DNA of 64,000 bases from G965115915 sp965115915 (GTDB lineage: Bacteria > Pseudomonadota > Gammaproteobacteria > Eutrophobiales > Eutrophobiaceae): contig OZ220483.1 in assembly GCA_965115915.1 (NCBI GenBank), positions 992,001 to 1,056,000 on the forward strand, written 5' to 3'. Shown here piece after piece: positions 17,244 to 27,210 of this stretch. The notes beneath the pieces are model-generated. The model had not been told where the DNA came from, searched no databases, and worked only from the letters and a program-made list of their open reading frames with translations. Position numbers and translations under genes: made by a program. How positions within the stretch are numbered: position 1 is the first letter of the stretch; each line of letters starts with the position of its first letter.

Positions 17244-19562
17244 TCAGAAACTGCTACCAAAGTTAAACTGGAAGGCTTGTGTGTCATCCCCTTCCTTGGC
17301 ACCAAAAGGTTCAGCTATGCTAACACTAACTTGACCAACAGGCGATACCCAGACCCCACCAACACCGCCTGAATAACGCAATTCACCCAGATCAAAATTG
17401 TCTGCGTTGTACACATTACCGGCATCTATAAACGTGGTCAAGCGAACGGAGTTCTCGAACTGTTTGAGAAACGGTAACGGGATAAGAATCGATGACCTGA
17501 ACACGGTTTTGACTTCTCCACCGATAGCCTGCCCGGCGCTATCTTTCGGACCCAGGGTATTCGCCCGGAAACCACGCACTGAACTCGGCCCCCCGGCATA
17601 GAAATATTTGAAAAACGGCAAGTCGCTCGTACCCCCATAGCCAGTGCCATAACCGAACTCTCCGTACAATGACAGCGTGAATCCTCGGATCAGATGTCTG
17701 AACCATTGTGTGCGCAGATTCAGCTTGAAATACTGCAATGAATTGCCCAGGAAAGGGACCGACAACTCGGTTTGGATATGTGCCAGGGTCCCCTTGTCCG
17801 GCAGTATCGCCCGGTTACGAGTGTCGTAGCGAAAACTGCTGCCCAGGTTGAGAATATCAAATTCATTGCCTTCCTTCTCAATGAACTGTCTTACCTCCCG
17901 GCTGCTATTGACACTCTGGTCCAGTTGGGTATTGGCATATTCCGCTGACACATACACCGTATTGGTTTCCGACACCGGGAAACCATAATTGACGTTGCCA
18001 CCCAACTCCCTGGATTCAAAATCACTGAGATTGGAGTCTACCGCTTCAGTCTGCCGCAGAAAGGCATTGAACCCTCTACTGATGCCATCCACCGTATAGT
18101 AGGGATTGGCATAGCCTATCTGATATCTTTCTCTGGAAGCGCTGGTGTTGAAATTAAAAGAAACATATTTGCCGGTCCCGAGAAAATTCCGCTGTGCCAG
18201 ACCTGCACGCAATATCAGATTTTCCTCATCAGAAACCCCCAGGCCAAAGTTGACAGAACCCGAAGGCTGCTCAGTCACCGTATAATTGACATCCACCTGA
18301 TCATCCACTCCGGGAACCGATTTCGTTTCCACATCCACATTGCCAAAATATCCGGTACGCTGCAGGCGTAACCTGCCACGATCCACCTGTGAGGTCGATG
18401 CCCACGCGCTTTCCTGCTGACGCATCTCACGGCGCAGCACTTCGTCTCGGGTAGTGTCATTGCCAAAGAAATTTATCCTTCTGACATAAACCCGTTTTCC
18501 CGGGTCCACGAAAAACGTCATTGCCACTTGACGGTTTTCCTTGTCTATATCGGGTATCGGGTTGACGTTTGCAAAGGCGTAACCTTGATCACCCAGCTTG
18601 TCAACAAGCGACGCCGCGGTATCCGCAACCTTTTTCCGGGAAAACAGTTCTCCCTCCTCAATGGTAATCAGTTCACGCAAATCCTGTTCCGGGAGCTGGT
18701 ATTCTCCCGCCAGCGTGACATCCGTCACCGTGTACTGTTCACCCTCAACGATATTGATGGTGATATAAATGTTCTTTTTATCCGGCGTGATCGATATCTG
18801 TGTGGAATCAATATTGAAACCCAGGTATCCATGATCCAGGTAGTGGGAACGCAGGGTTTCCAGATCGGCAGACAGCTTTTGCTTGGAATACTGGTCACCG
18901 CGAGTGAAATGACGCAGCCATCCACTGACACGAGAGGAAAACATATCCAGTAACTCGTCTTCGTCCCATACCGTATTCCCTACGATATTGATCTGCCTGA
19001 TACGGGCGGCCTTGCCCTCCGATATGCTGATATCCACAGCCACCCGGTTATTTTCCAATGGCGTAGTACTGGTCTCCACCCGGGCGGCATATTTGCCGCG
19101 GGAAAAATACTGTTTACGCAGTTCCCGTTCCACGTGCTCCAGCATGGCGCGTTGGAAGACCTCTCCCTCACTGAAACCGGATTGACTTAAACCCTCCAGC
19201 AGGTCCTCTGTTTTTATATCCTTGTTTCCGGAGACGGTAATGCTACCGATTGCCGGACGCTCCTTGAGTATGAAAACCAACACACTGCCGTCACGCTCCA
19301 ATTGCACATCATCGAAAAAACCGGTCTTGAACAACGCCTTCACCGCTTCGGTGGAACGCGAATCATCAAAGTTGTCTCCCACCTTCATGGGCAAATAATT
19401 GAATACCGTACCTGGAGATATGCGTTCCAACCCCTCGACTCGAATATCCGAAATGACGAATGTCTGCGCCGCGTATGCCATCCCGCCAAAACACAACAGA
19501 AACACCGCGATACGGCGGAACGATACTAATAAATTCTTTTTAATCAATCTATTATCACCCAT
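17244..19562 (-). CDS. bamA: Outer membrane assembly factor BamA
   Basis: 772 residues from ATG 19562. A GTG at 19604 would add 14 residues before the signal peptide and is less likely. After a signal segment (LLVSFRRIAVFLLCFGGMAYA) come the POTRA domains over about residues 28-410 (IRVEGLERISPGTVFNYLP is the first) and a C-terminal beta-barrel with the VRGFRANTLGP motif in loop 6 and a terminal aromatic signature FQFNFGSSF. BamA inserts beta-barrel proteins into the outer membrane. Length is close to E. coli BamA. The order rseP-bamA-skp is conserved. Confidence 0.96.
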   Translation of the reverse strand: MGDNRLIKKNLLVSFRRIAVFLLCFGGMAYAAQTFVISDIRVEGLERISPGTVFNYLPMKVGDNFDDSRSTEAVKALFKTGFFDDVQLERDGSVLVFILKERPAIGSITVSGNKDIKTEDLLEGLSQSGFSEGEVFQRAMLEHVERELRKQYFSRGKYAARVETSTTPLENNRVAVDISISEGKAARIRQINIVGNTVWDEDELLDMFSSRVSGWLRHFTRGDQYSKQKLSADLETLRSHYLDHGYLGFNIDSTQISITPDKKNIYITINIVEGEQYTVTDVTLAGEYQLPEQDLRELITIEEGELFSRKKVADTAASLVDKLGDQGYAFANVNPIPDIDKENRQVAMTFFVDPGKRVYVRRINFFGNDTTRDEVLRREMRQQESAWASTSQVDRGRLRLQRTGYFGNVDVETKSVPGVDDQVDVNYTVTEQPSGSVNFGLGVSDEENLILRAGLAQRNFLGTGKYVSFNFNTSASRERYQIGYANPYYTVDGISRGFNAFLRQTEAVDSNLSDFESRELGGNVNYGFPVSETNTVYVSAEYANTQLDQSVNSSREVRQFIEKEGNEFDILNLGSSFRYDTRNRAILPDKGTLAHIQTELSVPFLGNSLQYFKLNLRTQWFRHLIRGFTLSLYGEFGYGTGYGGTSDLPFFKYFYAGGPSSVRGFRANTLGPKDSAGQAIGGEVKTVFRSSILIPLPFLKQFENSVRLTTFIDAGNVYNADNFDLGELRYSGGVGGVWVSPVGQVSVSIAEPFGAKEGDDTQAFQFNFGSSF

Positions 19563-19610
19563 ATAAATGTTTTTATCTGGATCAACCGCCAGCCACAACG
19601 ACACTCCCCC

Positions 19611-20975
19611 TCATATTCCTGACAAACGCCTGATGTCATTCATCACGACGAAGACTATCAGCACGAAAAGCAAAAACAGTCCGACCTGCAAAAACAGCAC
19701 TCTCTTGTCTTCCCCCAGCGGTTTCCCTCTGATACCCTCATAACAGCAAAACAGTAGCTGGCCACCATCCAGTGGTGGCAAAGGTAATAGATTGAGCACC
19801 CCCAGATTGACACTGACTATAGCCAGAAAACCAAGAAAATCAACCAAGCCGAGAGAAAAAGTTTTCCCGGCGTAATCCGCTATGGCAATCGGACCACTCA
19901 AATGACGCAACGCAACCTCACCCATCAGCATTCCACCCAGAACGCGCAGGGTCAGTAAAGACTTGTCCCAGGTATTAACCACAGCGCGCCAAAACGCCTG
20001 ATGCATCGGCCAGTGTCTCCTGACCTTCAGTCCACGAGCAAAGTCCTCCGGTATCTGTGCACCCACACCCAACCTGCCAATGCCATCGGCCGTTTCATCC
20101 AACACCCGCTCCGGCACAACACGCAGCTCCATCCGCTGATCATTTCGTGATATTTCCAGCAACAACTCAAGACCCGGGCTGTCGCGGACGATCTGCTGCC
20201 ACTGGTACCAGTCCGCTACCGATTCACCATTGACCGACAGCACTTCGTCACCCGAACGCAATCCCGCTTCCCATGCCGGTCCGGCTTTTTGCAGCGTACC
20301 CAATACGACCGGGATATGTGGCCTTTGCATGCCGATACCCAATAGTTGCACTATCGATTTTCCAGCCAGCTCATCCATGCTCAAATGTACCACAGGCAAT
20401 GCCAATTCACGTTCATCGCCATGACGATCACGCACCAACAGCGAAGCGGACTCTTTGCGGATCAATTGACGTATCAACACTTCACCGACCGCACTGCGTG
20501 TCGGCGTCGGGACAGACTGCACAGCGATAATTTCATCGCCTGCACGCAAGCCAGACTCCACCGCCGGTGAACCCGGTTCCACTGTGGCAATCAATGGACG
20601 CAATCCGGTTTCTCCAAGCATGAACACCACCCACCATGCGAGAATGGCAAACACGATATTGAAAACCGGCCCGGCCAACAGCACAGACACGCGCTGCCAT
20701 AGCGGACGATTTTGAAAGGCCCGCGCTGATTCACGCTCTTCGGCAGAGGTCTCGTCCAACATGGAAACGTACCCCCCGAGGGGCAGCGCACATAGCGCCA
20801 ACTCCGTGCGATCAGGCCCGAAGCGGCGACTCCAAAGTACAGTCCCATAGCCAATGGAAAAACGCAAAATCTTGATCCCACACCAGCGGGCAACACAATA
20901 ATGACCGAATTCATGGAATGTGATCAGTACCCCAACAGTAATCAGAAAGGCGACAATGGCTAACAGCAACTGCAT
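19611..20975 (-). CDS. rseP: Site-2 protease RseP
   Basis: 454 residues. The zinc motif HEFGH is at residues 21-25 in the first membrane helix, two PDZ domains follow (one holds VEPGSPAVESGLRAGDEI), and NLLPLPPLDGGQLLF near residue 395 is the second active-site segment; the C-terminus has further membrane helices. RseP cleaves the anti-sigma factor RseA in the envelope stress response. ATG 20975 is chosen over the TTG two codons earlier; it lies two bases after the dxr stop. Confidence 0.95.
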   Translation of the reverse strand: MQLLLAIVAFLITVGVLITFHEFGHYCVARWCGIKILRFSIGYGTVLWSRRFGPDRTELALCALPLGGYVSMLDETSAEERESARAFQNRPLWQRVSVLLAGPVFNIVFAILAWWVVFMLGETGLRPLIATVEPGSPAVESGLRAGDEIIAVQSVPTPTRSAVGEVLIRQLIRKESASLLVRDRHGDERELALPVVHLSMDELAGKSIVQLLGIGMQRPHIPVVLGTLQKAGPAWEAGLRSGDEVLSVNGESVADWYQWQQIVRDSPGLELLLEISRNDQRMELRVVPERVLDETADGIGRLGVGAQIPEDFARGLKVRRHWPMHQAFWRAVVNTWDKSLLTLRVLGGMLMGEVALRHLSGPIAIADYAGKTFSLGLVDFLGFLAIVSVNLGVLNLLPLPPLDGGQLLFCCYEGIRGKPLGEDKRVLFLQVGLFLLFVLIVFVVMNDIRRLSGI

Positions 20976-20977
20976 AC

Positions 20978-22165
20978 TCAATACGCCGCCAACAGTTCCC
21001 GTGCCATACCTCGTGCCATGGAATCACTTTCCGTCACCGCAGCGAGACTCTCCATCGGGCCTGGCTGCAACCGTGCCAGTACTTCTTCAGAAATCGCCGC
21101 AATGGCGTCAAAACCTAGCCTGCCATCCAGGAACGCCGCCACCGCCTCCTCGTTGGCGGCATTCAATATGGTAGCGGCTGTACCACCAGCCTCCATCGCG
21201 TTACGCGCCAGACGCAAACAGGGGAAGCGCCGGTCATCCGGTGCATGAAAATCCAGCCGGGAAAGCGCGGCCAGATCCAGCTTTTGCACCCCTGATTCAA
21301 TCCGATCCGGCCAGGCAAGGGCACACGCAATCGGGGTGCGCATATCCGGCAAACCCAGTTGTGCCAACATGGAACCGTCCGTATAAGCAACCAGCGAGTG
21401 AACAATACTCTGTGGATGTATCAACACATCTATCCGACTCGGAGGCATTGAGAACAGATAACAGGCTTCTATCAATTCCAGGCCCTTATTCATCATGGTA
21501 GCCGAATCAACCGATATCTTGCGTCCCATTTCCCAGTTAGGATGCTGACAGGCCTGATCCGGGGTCACGCTGGCAAGGTCCTCGGGGGCAGATTTCCAGA
21601 ACGGCCCCCCGGAAGCCGTCAGCACAAGCCTTGTCACGCTGTGAGCGGCCTTGTCATGCTGTGCCCAGTCCGGTGGCAAACACTGGAACAACGCATTGTG
21701 TTCACTATCAACCGGCAATAATTGCGCACCGCCAGCCGCAACGGCATCCATGAACAGCGGGCCCGCCATCACCAGAGATTCCTTGTTGGCAAGCAAAATC
21801 CGCTTCCCCCGCCTGGCCGCCTCCAAAGCCGACGGCAAGCCGGCGGCCCCGACAATCGCGGCAACCACATAGTCGGCGTGTTGTAGAGACATAAGTTCAC
21901 ATAATGCCCGTTCACCGTCCAGAACGGGGATCCCGGAAACGGGAGCGGCATCAGCACGCAACAATTCGCGTAACCGCGACGCGGCCCCGGCATCGACCAT
22001 GACCACACACTCGGGAAGATGCCGTTGACACTGTTCATGCATAAGCTCCACATTTCTCCTGGCCGCCAGAGCAACGACCCGGTAATGCCGCGGATGGCGT
22101 GAAAGCACATCCAGGGTGCTGACACCAATACTCCCGGTGGAACCAAGAATCACTACACCTTTCAT
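20978..22165 (-). CDS. dxr: 1-deoxy-D-xylulose 5-phosphate reductoisomerase
   Basis: 395 residues from ATG 22165, fixed by an ATGA overlap with the cdsA stop; the frame continues upstream but overlaps cdsA. The NADPH-binding GSTGSIG motif is at residues 8-14, and the metal and substrate region includes VDSEHNALFQC, LTASGGPFW and WEMGRKISVDSATMMNKGLE. It makes methylerythritol phosphate for isoprenoids, feeding the undecaprenyl lipid made by the uppS product two genes upstream. Its position after cdsA matches the Pseudomonas order. Confidence 0.96.
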   Translation of the reverse strand: MKGVVILGSTGSIGVSTLDVLSRHPRHYRVVALAARRNVELMHEQCQRHLPECVVMVDAGAASRLRELLRADAAPVSGIPVLDGERALCELMSLQHADYVVAAIVGAAGLPSALEAARRGKRILLANKESLVMAGPLFMDAVAAGGAQLLPVDSEHNALFQCLPPDWAQHDKAAHSVTRLVLTASGGPFWKSAPEDLASVTPDQACQHPNWEMGRKISVDSATMMNKGLELIEACYLFSMPPSRIDVLIHPQSIVHSLVAYTDGSMLAQLGLPDMRTPIACALAWPDRIESGVQKLDLAALSRLDFHAPDDRRFPCLRLARNAMEAGGTAATILNAANEEAVAAFLDGRLGFDAIAAISEEVLARLQPGPMESLAAVTESDSMARGMARELLAAY

Positions 22166-22980
22166 TGCAGCATCCCCGCAAAAAGCAGGCCCACCACAAA
22201 AAACGGTGCCGCGGCACACATGCCATCTATCCGATCAAGAAAACCGCCATGACCTGGTAACAGGAAGCTACTGTGTTTGATTCCCACGGTACGTTTCAGC
22301 AAACTGGCCATCAGATCGCCCACAACGGACATGATCGCAGACAACAGCCCAATCAATGAAAACACGATACGATCATGATAGCTATCGAGTTGGAAACAGG
22401 CATACAGCACGCTGAACAGCAGACCACAGACAACGCCGGCTACCGTCCCCTCCCAGGTCTTGCCCGGGCTGATGGTAGGCGCAAGCCGACGTCTTCCGGC
22501 ATAACGGCCAATGCCATAGGCGGTGCTGTCAACAAGGCAGATCAAACCTATCAGGAACAGCAGCAGGACTATTTCACGCTGTATGGAAAGATGATAAAAC
22601 GCGAGCCATGGCGGCAAAATAAAGCATATTCCCAAACCCAGCCACAGGTGGCGTGGCAACAACAGTATACGCTTCCGCCGTTCACAGTATATCAACAGGG
22701 CCAAACTGCACAGCCACCAGACAATACCGAACAGCATGGACCCAAACCACAGGTTCACGGTGAAAAAATGCAGTAGCATCCCCTGTAACAAAATAAAAAA
22801 TACGAGCCAGATTGCATGATTACGCATTCCCGACAGACACAACATGCCCCATTCCCAGACGGCAATCAGCGCAAACACCGAAAAATACAAAAACAGATAA
22901 TCCGGCAGATACAGCAAAGTGAACAGTAAAGAAAGGATCAGGGCAACCGCCGTGATCAAACGGATATATGTGGCAGACAT
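22162..22980 (-). CDS. cdsA: Phosphatidate cytidylyltransferase
   Basis: 272 residues from ATG 22980, which starts 12 bp after the uppS stop. Multiple hydrophobic helices run through the protein, and the C-terminal CTP-transferase signature is visible as FLLPGHGGFLDRIDGM, with conserved acidic residues. It makes CDP-diacylglycerol for phospholipid synthesis in the inner membrane. It overlaps dxr by four bases. Confidence 0.94.
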   Translation of the reverse strand: MSATYIRLITAVALILSLLFTLLYLPDYLFLYFSVFALIAVWEWGMLCLSGMRNHAIWLVFFILLQGMLLHFFTVNLWFGSMLFGIVWWLCSLALLIYCERRKRILLLPRHLWLGLGICFILPPWLAFYHLSIQREIVLLLFLIGLICLVDSTAYGIGRYAGRRRLAPTISPGKTWEGTVAGVVCGLLFSVLYACFQLDSYHDRIVFSLIGLLSAIMSVVGDLMASLLKRTVGIKHSSFLLPGHGGFLDRIDGMCAAAPFFVVGLLFAGMLQ

Positions 22981-22991
22981 CCGGTTCGGCT

Positions 22992-23750
22992 CTACCCAAG
23001 CTGCTCCGATGTCTGCCCGAATCGTCGCTGACGCTTGATATACCATAACATCGCGGTGTCCATCTCATCATCGGTGAAATCCGGCCATAACACATCGCTG
23101 AAGTACAACTCGGCATAGGCCAACTGCCATAGCAGAAAATTGCTGATGCGGCGCTCTCCGCCAGGACGGATCAGCAGTTCCGGATCGGGACAGTCGGCCA
23201 ACATCAATTCCGCGGCAATCGCGTCCTGATCCAGCTTGGGTGAAGGGTCGTCCCGGTAACGACAGACCAGTTTCCGACACGCCTGCAGAATGTCCCATCT
23301 GCCCCCGTAGGCAACCGCGATATTCAACCCCAGACCCTGATTGGCGCGGGTCAGCTTTTCAGCCTCCGTGATGGCCGACTGTAGATGACCAGGAAGACTG
23401 TCCCTGTCACCGACAAAGAACAACCTCACATTATTCTCATGTAATTCCTTAATTTCAACTCTTAAAGCATTGAAAAACAAATCCATTATATGGTTTACTT
23501 CCTCCTGAGGACGTTGCCAGTTTTCGCTGCTGAAGGCATAGACGGTAAGGAAGCGGATGCCATACGAAACGGCATACGCAACGATGCCACGCAAGGCTTG
23601 TATCCCCGCCTGGTATCCGGCCACTCTGGGCAATCCCTGCCGCGTAGCCCAGCGTCCATTACCATCCATGATAATGGCAATATGCTGCGGTAACTGAACA
23701 TTTTCCAAGGCTGCCTGGCGCAACGCGGGGGATGAAGTAGCGGAATTCAC
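22992..23750 (-). CDS. uppS: Undecaprenyl diphosphate synthase
   Basis: 252 residues from GTG 23750, a start that follows the frr stop and leaves about 20 residues before the catalytic HIAIIMDGNGRWA motif, as in relatives; an ORF start at 23807 would overlap frr. YAFSSENWQRP, AVAYGGRWDI and LLIRPGGERRISNFLLWQ are cis-prenyltransferase motifs; the usual Thr-Ser in PGGE-x-R-hxSNF is Arg-Ile-Ser here. It makes the lipid carrier for peptidoglycan and O-antigen. Confidence 0.92.
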   Translation of the reverse strand: MNSATSSPALRQAALENVQLPQHIAIIMDGNGRWATRQGLPRVAGYQAGIQALRGIVAYAVSYGIRFLTVYAFSSENWQRPQEEVNHIMDLFFNALRVEIKELHENNVRLFFVGDRDSLPGHLQSAITEAEKLTRANQGLGLNIAVAYGGRWDILQACRKLVCRYRDDPSPKLDQDAIAAELMLADCPDPELLIRPGGERRISNFLLWQLAYAELYFSDVLWPDFTDDEMDTAMLWYIKRQRRFGQTSEQLG

Positions 23751-23767
23751 GCAGATGCCTGGTAAAA

Positions 23768-24331
23768 CTAGATTTCCATCATCTCCTTCTCTTTTCCGGC
23801 GGTACAACTATCGATCCGGCCGACATAATCATCCGTTAGCTTCTGCACCTGCTCCTCGCCCTGGCGTTCTTCATCCTCGGAAAGCAGCTTCTGCTTGACT
23901 TGCTGTTTGAAGCCCTGTTTCGCATCACGCCTTATGTTGCGTACCGCAATACGCGCCTGCTCGGCTTCAGTGCGCACGATTCTGATCAGTTCACGCCGAC
24001 GCTCCTCATTAAGCGGTGGCATCGGCACACGGATAACATGTCCCTGAGTCAGGGGATTGAGCCCAAGATTGGCGTTGAGAATCGCTTTTTCGATGTCCGG
24101 GACAAGATTTTTGTCCCACGGGGTCACTACGAGCGTGCACGCATCCTGCGCAGCGATAGTCGCCACTTGACAGAGAGGCGATTCGCTTCCGTAGCAGGAC
24201 ACCATCACGTTTTCAACCAAAGACGGACTGGCACGACCGGTACGGACACGACTCAATTCATACTGGAAACTATCCAGGCTCTTTTCCATACGCCTCCGGG
24301 CATCTTCAATGATGCCATGGTAAGCAGACAT
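23768..24331 (-). CDS. frr: Ribosome recycling factor
   Basis: 187 residues from ATG 24331, whose first base is the last base of the pyrH TGA stop (TGATG). Landmarks are VRTGRASPSLVENVMVSCYG, LVVTPWDKNLVPDIEKAI and RVPMPPLNEERRRELI. The protein splits post-termination ribosomes together with EF-G. Length is normal. Confidence 0.96.
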   Translation of the reverse strand: MSAYHGIIEDARRRMEKSLDSFQYELSRVRTGRASPSLVENVMVSCYGSESPLCQVATIAAQDACTLVVTPWDKNLVPDIEKAILNANLGLNPLTQGHVIRVPMPPLNEERRRELIRIVRTEAEQARIAVRNIRRDAKQGFKQQVKQKLLSEDEERQGEEQVQKLTDDYVGRIDSCTAGKEKEMMEI

Positions 24332-25086
24332 CAGGCCGATTCCCTGTCGACCAGATGTGAACTTGCAACCAGGGTTCCCACATGTACACCTTTCACAACA
24401 CGGCACAGGGCTCCCGGACGAGTAATATCAAGCACAATGAGCGGCATATTGTTATCACGGCAAAGCACTATCGCGGTAGTATCCATAACGCCAAGCTTTC
24501 TATTGATAATCTCGTCATAGGTCAGCTTCTCATAACATTCCGCACCGGAATCCAGCAGCGGATCCGCGCTGTATATTCCTTTGACCTTGGTCGCTTTTAT
24601 CAACAGATCGGCATTGATCTCAATAGCCCTGAGACTGGCGGCCGAGTCCGTGGTAAAAAAGGGATTGCCAGTACCTGCCGCGAAAATGACTATATGTTTC
24701 TTCTTCAGGTGGTGAATCGCACGCCGGCGAATAAAATCCTCGCACACCTGGTTGATGCGCAACGCGGACATTACTCTGACCTGACAGTTTTCACGTTCCA
24801 GTGCATCCTGCATCGCCAAGGCATTAATCACGGTAGCCAACATTCCCATCTGATCCGCCGTTACCCGGTCTATCCCGGAAGATTGCGCCAGTCCGGCGCC
24901 GCGTGCGATATTGCCTCCTCCAATAACCAGCGCCACCTCCACACCAGAACCCGACAATTCGGCAATCTCTCTGGCCAGACAACCAATCATGGTCGGGTCA
25001 ATCCCATAATTGCCCTCACCCATCAGCGCTTCACCACTGAGCTTGAGTAGCACGCGCCGATAATGCTGTTGCGAAGCGCCGGACAT
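24331..25086 (-). CDS. pyrH: UMP kinase
   Basis: 251 residues of the amino-acid-kinase fold: RVLLKLSGEALMG at the N-terminus, VIGGGNIARG and FAAGTGNPFFTTDSAA in the nucleotide and UMP-binding parts. It phosphorylates UMP to UDP and is allosterically tuned by GTP and UTP in relatives. It begins 5 bp after tsf. Confidence 0.96.
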   Translation of the reverse strand: MSGASQQHYRRVLLKLSGEALMGEGNYGIDPTMIGCLAREIAELSGSGVEVALVIGGGNIARGAGLAQSSGIDRVTADQMGMLATVINALAMQDALERENCQVRVMSALRINQVCEDFIRRRAIHHLKKKHIVIFAAGTGNPFFTTDSAASLRAIEINADLLIKATKVKGIYSADPLLDSGAECYEKLTYDEIINRKLGVMDTTAIVLCRDNNMPLIVLDITRPGALCRVVKGVHVGTLVASSHLVDRESA

Positions 25087-25091
25087 CGACC

Positions 25092-25967
25092 CTATGCCTG
25101 ATTTCTGTTGGCCTGAGCCATTACTTCCTCGACAAAATTACCCTCATGCCGTTGCAAACCTTCACCCAGCTCAAATCGGTAAAAACGCAAAACTCCGGCG
25201 TTGGAGCTTCGCAACAACGCCTCAACGTCAAGATCCTCGTCCTTGACAAATTTCTGCCCCAACAATGTGTGGCCAGCAATGAACTTTCGCAGTCTTCCAG
25301 CGACAATCTTCTCCGTGATCTCCGGCGGCTTCCCATTGTCGGCTTCCTGTTCAGCATAGATTGCCCGTTCTTTGTCCAGTATGTCCCGTGGCAAGTCCTT
25401 TTCGGCCACGCACAGTGGCTTGCTGGCAGCAATATGCATGGCCAGATCCTTTGCCAGTGCGACATCGCCTCCTTCCAACTCCACCAATACCCCGATACGA
25501 TCCGCATGCACATACCTGCCTACATGGCGTTCTGTCCGCAGTCTTTGCAAACGTCTGACAATAATGTTCTCGCCAATCCGGGACACCAATTCCAGACGTT
25601 GTTCCTCCAGGGTACTGCCACCAGTCTCACAGGCCAATAGTGTCTCAATATCGGCACACTCGTTAATCAGTGCGGTATTGGCAAGCAGACCCACATAGGA
25701 ACTGAAACTGTCATCCCTGGCGACAAAATCAGTCTCGCAGTTGACCTCCAGCATGACACACGCCTGCTCGTTATTGCGGATTGTCACAACACCCTGCGCG
25801 GCAATACGACCAGCCTTCTCGCTGGCACTCGCCATCCCTCTTTTGCGCATCTCCACAATTGCCAACTCAATATCACCCGCGGTCTGCTGCAAGGCTTTCT
25901 TGCAATCCAGCATGCCGGCTCCGGTACGCTGTCTCAAATCCTTTATCAGTTGTGCGCTAATCTGCAT
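25092..25967 (-). CDS. tsf: Elongation factor Ts
   Basis: 291 residues from ATG 25967. The N-terminal UBA-like module carries LRQRTGAGMLDCKKAL, and VMLEVNCETDFVARDDSF is the core EF-Tu contact region. It recycles EF-Tu from GDP to GTP form. The start lies inside the last codons of rpsB, so the two genes overlap by 11 bases; usually they are separated by an intergenic space. Confidence 0.95.
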   Translation of the reverse strand: MQISAQLIKDLRQRTGAGMLDCKKALQQTAGDIELAIVEMRKRGMASASEKAGRIAAQGVVTIRNNEQACVMLEVNCETDFVARDDSFSSYVGLLANTALINECADIETLLACETGGSTLEEQRLELVSRIGENIIVRRLQRLRTERHVGRYVHADRIGVLVELEGGDVALAKDLAMHIAASKPLCVAEKDLPRDILDKERAIYAEQEADNGKPPEITEKIVAGRLRKFIAGHTLLGQKFVKDEDLDVEALLRSSNAGVLRFYRFELGEGLQRHEGNFVEEVMAQANRNQA

Positions 25968-26982
25968 GTCCGGTCTCCTGTCGCGTCGTGTCCACAGTGG
26001 CCTCCTCATTCACCTCTGCCACGATATCGTCCGCGCCAGACTCCGCCGCCACTCGTTCGGAACCGGATGGTACAGCAGCGTGCTCCGCATCCTCGCAAGA
26101 CGCCGACGCAGACCCCTCGTCCGGAACATCGCCGGCCTGCGGAACAGTGATTTTCCTGGCTTTTTTACTACGAACCGTGACTTTGGCGGTATTGTCCTTT
26201 GCCTTTGCCTTTGCCTTTGCCTCATCTTCCACGATGATCCGACCCGTATTGGCGTCCAACTCCACAAACTCGTCGGCATCGGCATCCGACTGAAGGCCCT
26301 GGCGCTGCTGTGCATCCAGAATGGCATCCGCAACCCCCTCGCAATACAGGTTTATGGAACAGATTGCATCATCATTTCCCGGGATCACGTAATCAATATT
26401 ATCCGGGGCATTGTTGCTATCCACTACCGCAACAACGGGTATGTTCAGACGCAACGCCTCCTTCACGGCAATTTGTTCATATCCAACATCTATAACAAAC
26501 AACACATCCGGCAATTTATCCATACCCTTGATACCGGACAGGGAGGCATCCAGTTTTTCCAGTTCTCGCATTATCGACAATCCTTCTTTCTTACTCAGGC
26601 CACGCATTGTTCCATCCTTTTGCATGGCCTCGAGCTCCCTGAGCCGATTAACCGAGGTTTTCACTGTCTTGAAGTTGGTGAGCAAACCACCAAGCCAACG
26701 GCGGTTGACATAAGGCATCTGGCAGCGTATCGCCTGTTCACGGATAATGGACTGTGCAGCACGCTTTGTGCCAACAAAGAGTATGCTGCCTCCGCGGGAA
26801 ACCTGACTGCCAATATAATTCAGCGCCTCCTGATACATTGGCAAGGTGTGCTCCAGATTGATAATGTGGATTCGATTGCGTTTCCCGTATAAAAACGGTT
26901 CCATTTTGGGGTTCCAATGACGGGTCTGATGCCCGAAATGCACCCCTGCATCAATCATCATTCGCATACTGACTTCTGACAT
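25957..26982 (-). CDS. rpsB: 30S ribosomal protein S2 with a long C-terminal extension
   Basis: 341 residues from ATG 26982. GGAG lies 12 bases upstream; a second AGGAG touches the ATG. Residues 1 to about 230 are ordinary S2 (MRMMIDAGVHFGHQTRHWNP, NRRWLGGLLTNFKT, PVVAVVDSNNAPDNIDYVIP). After LDAQQRQ the usual protein would end within about ten residues, but here more than 100 extra residues follow. They are low-complexity, with a KAKAKAK run at about 255-262 encoded by four copies of a six-base unit (26196-26219), then mixed acidic and basic segments and an Ala/Glu/Val-rich tail. The extension overlaps the tsf start. Confidence 0.95.
   Translation of the reverse strand: MSEVSMRMMIDAGVHFGHQTRHWNPKMEPFLYGKRNRIHIINLEHTLPMYQEALNYIGSQVSRGGSILFVGTKRAAQSIIREQAIRCQMPYVNRRWLGGLLTNFKTVKTSVNRLRELEAMQKDGTMRGLSKKEGLSIMRELEKLDASLSGIKGMDKLPDVLFVIDVGYEQIAVKEALRLNIPVVAVVDSNNAPDNIDYVIPGNDDAICSINLYCEGVADAILDAQQRQGLQSDADADEFVELDANTGRIIVEDEAKAKAKAKDNTAKVTVRSKKARKITVPQAGDVPDEGSASASCEDAEHAAVPSGSERVAAESGADDIVAEVNEEATVDTTRQETGHAD
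26196..26219 (-). repeat. Four copies of a 6-bp repeat within rpsB
   Basis: CCTTTG repeats four times on the plus strand, encoding the Lys-Ala dipeptide run in the extra C-terminal part of S2. The unit is a multiple of three, so copy-number change would lengthen or shorten the tail without a frameshift. Confidence 0.9.
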
Positions 26983-27158
26983 CTCCTGATTTCTCCTGCT
27001 GGAAGTCACAAAAAATCATGCCTTATCAAAGGCAAAGTTCTTATTCCTCTCAAACTGTGGCTGCGTGGCAACAAAACCAGGGCATGTCCGCTGCACTTGG
27101 CAAAACAGGCTTCTTCCTGCCGCACTGATTCGGACCGATACACAAGATCGTCCAGCAA

Positions 27159-27185
27159 ATCATATCTTGAGCCACAGTCCGGCAA
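27159..27185 (-). promoter_or_regulatory. Possible rpsB promoter
   Basis: On the minus strand TTGCCG (27180-27185) and TATGAT (27159-27164) are 15 bp apart. This would give an rpsB leader of about 170 nt, a length at which S2 autoregulation by leader RNA is known in other gammaproteobacteria. The spacing is short, so this is tentative. The whole 365-bp space between rpsB and map has no gene. Confidence 0.35.
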
Positions 27186-27210
27186 ATGCCGATAATGGTG
27201 TGTAACTACC

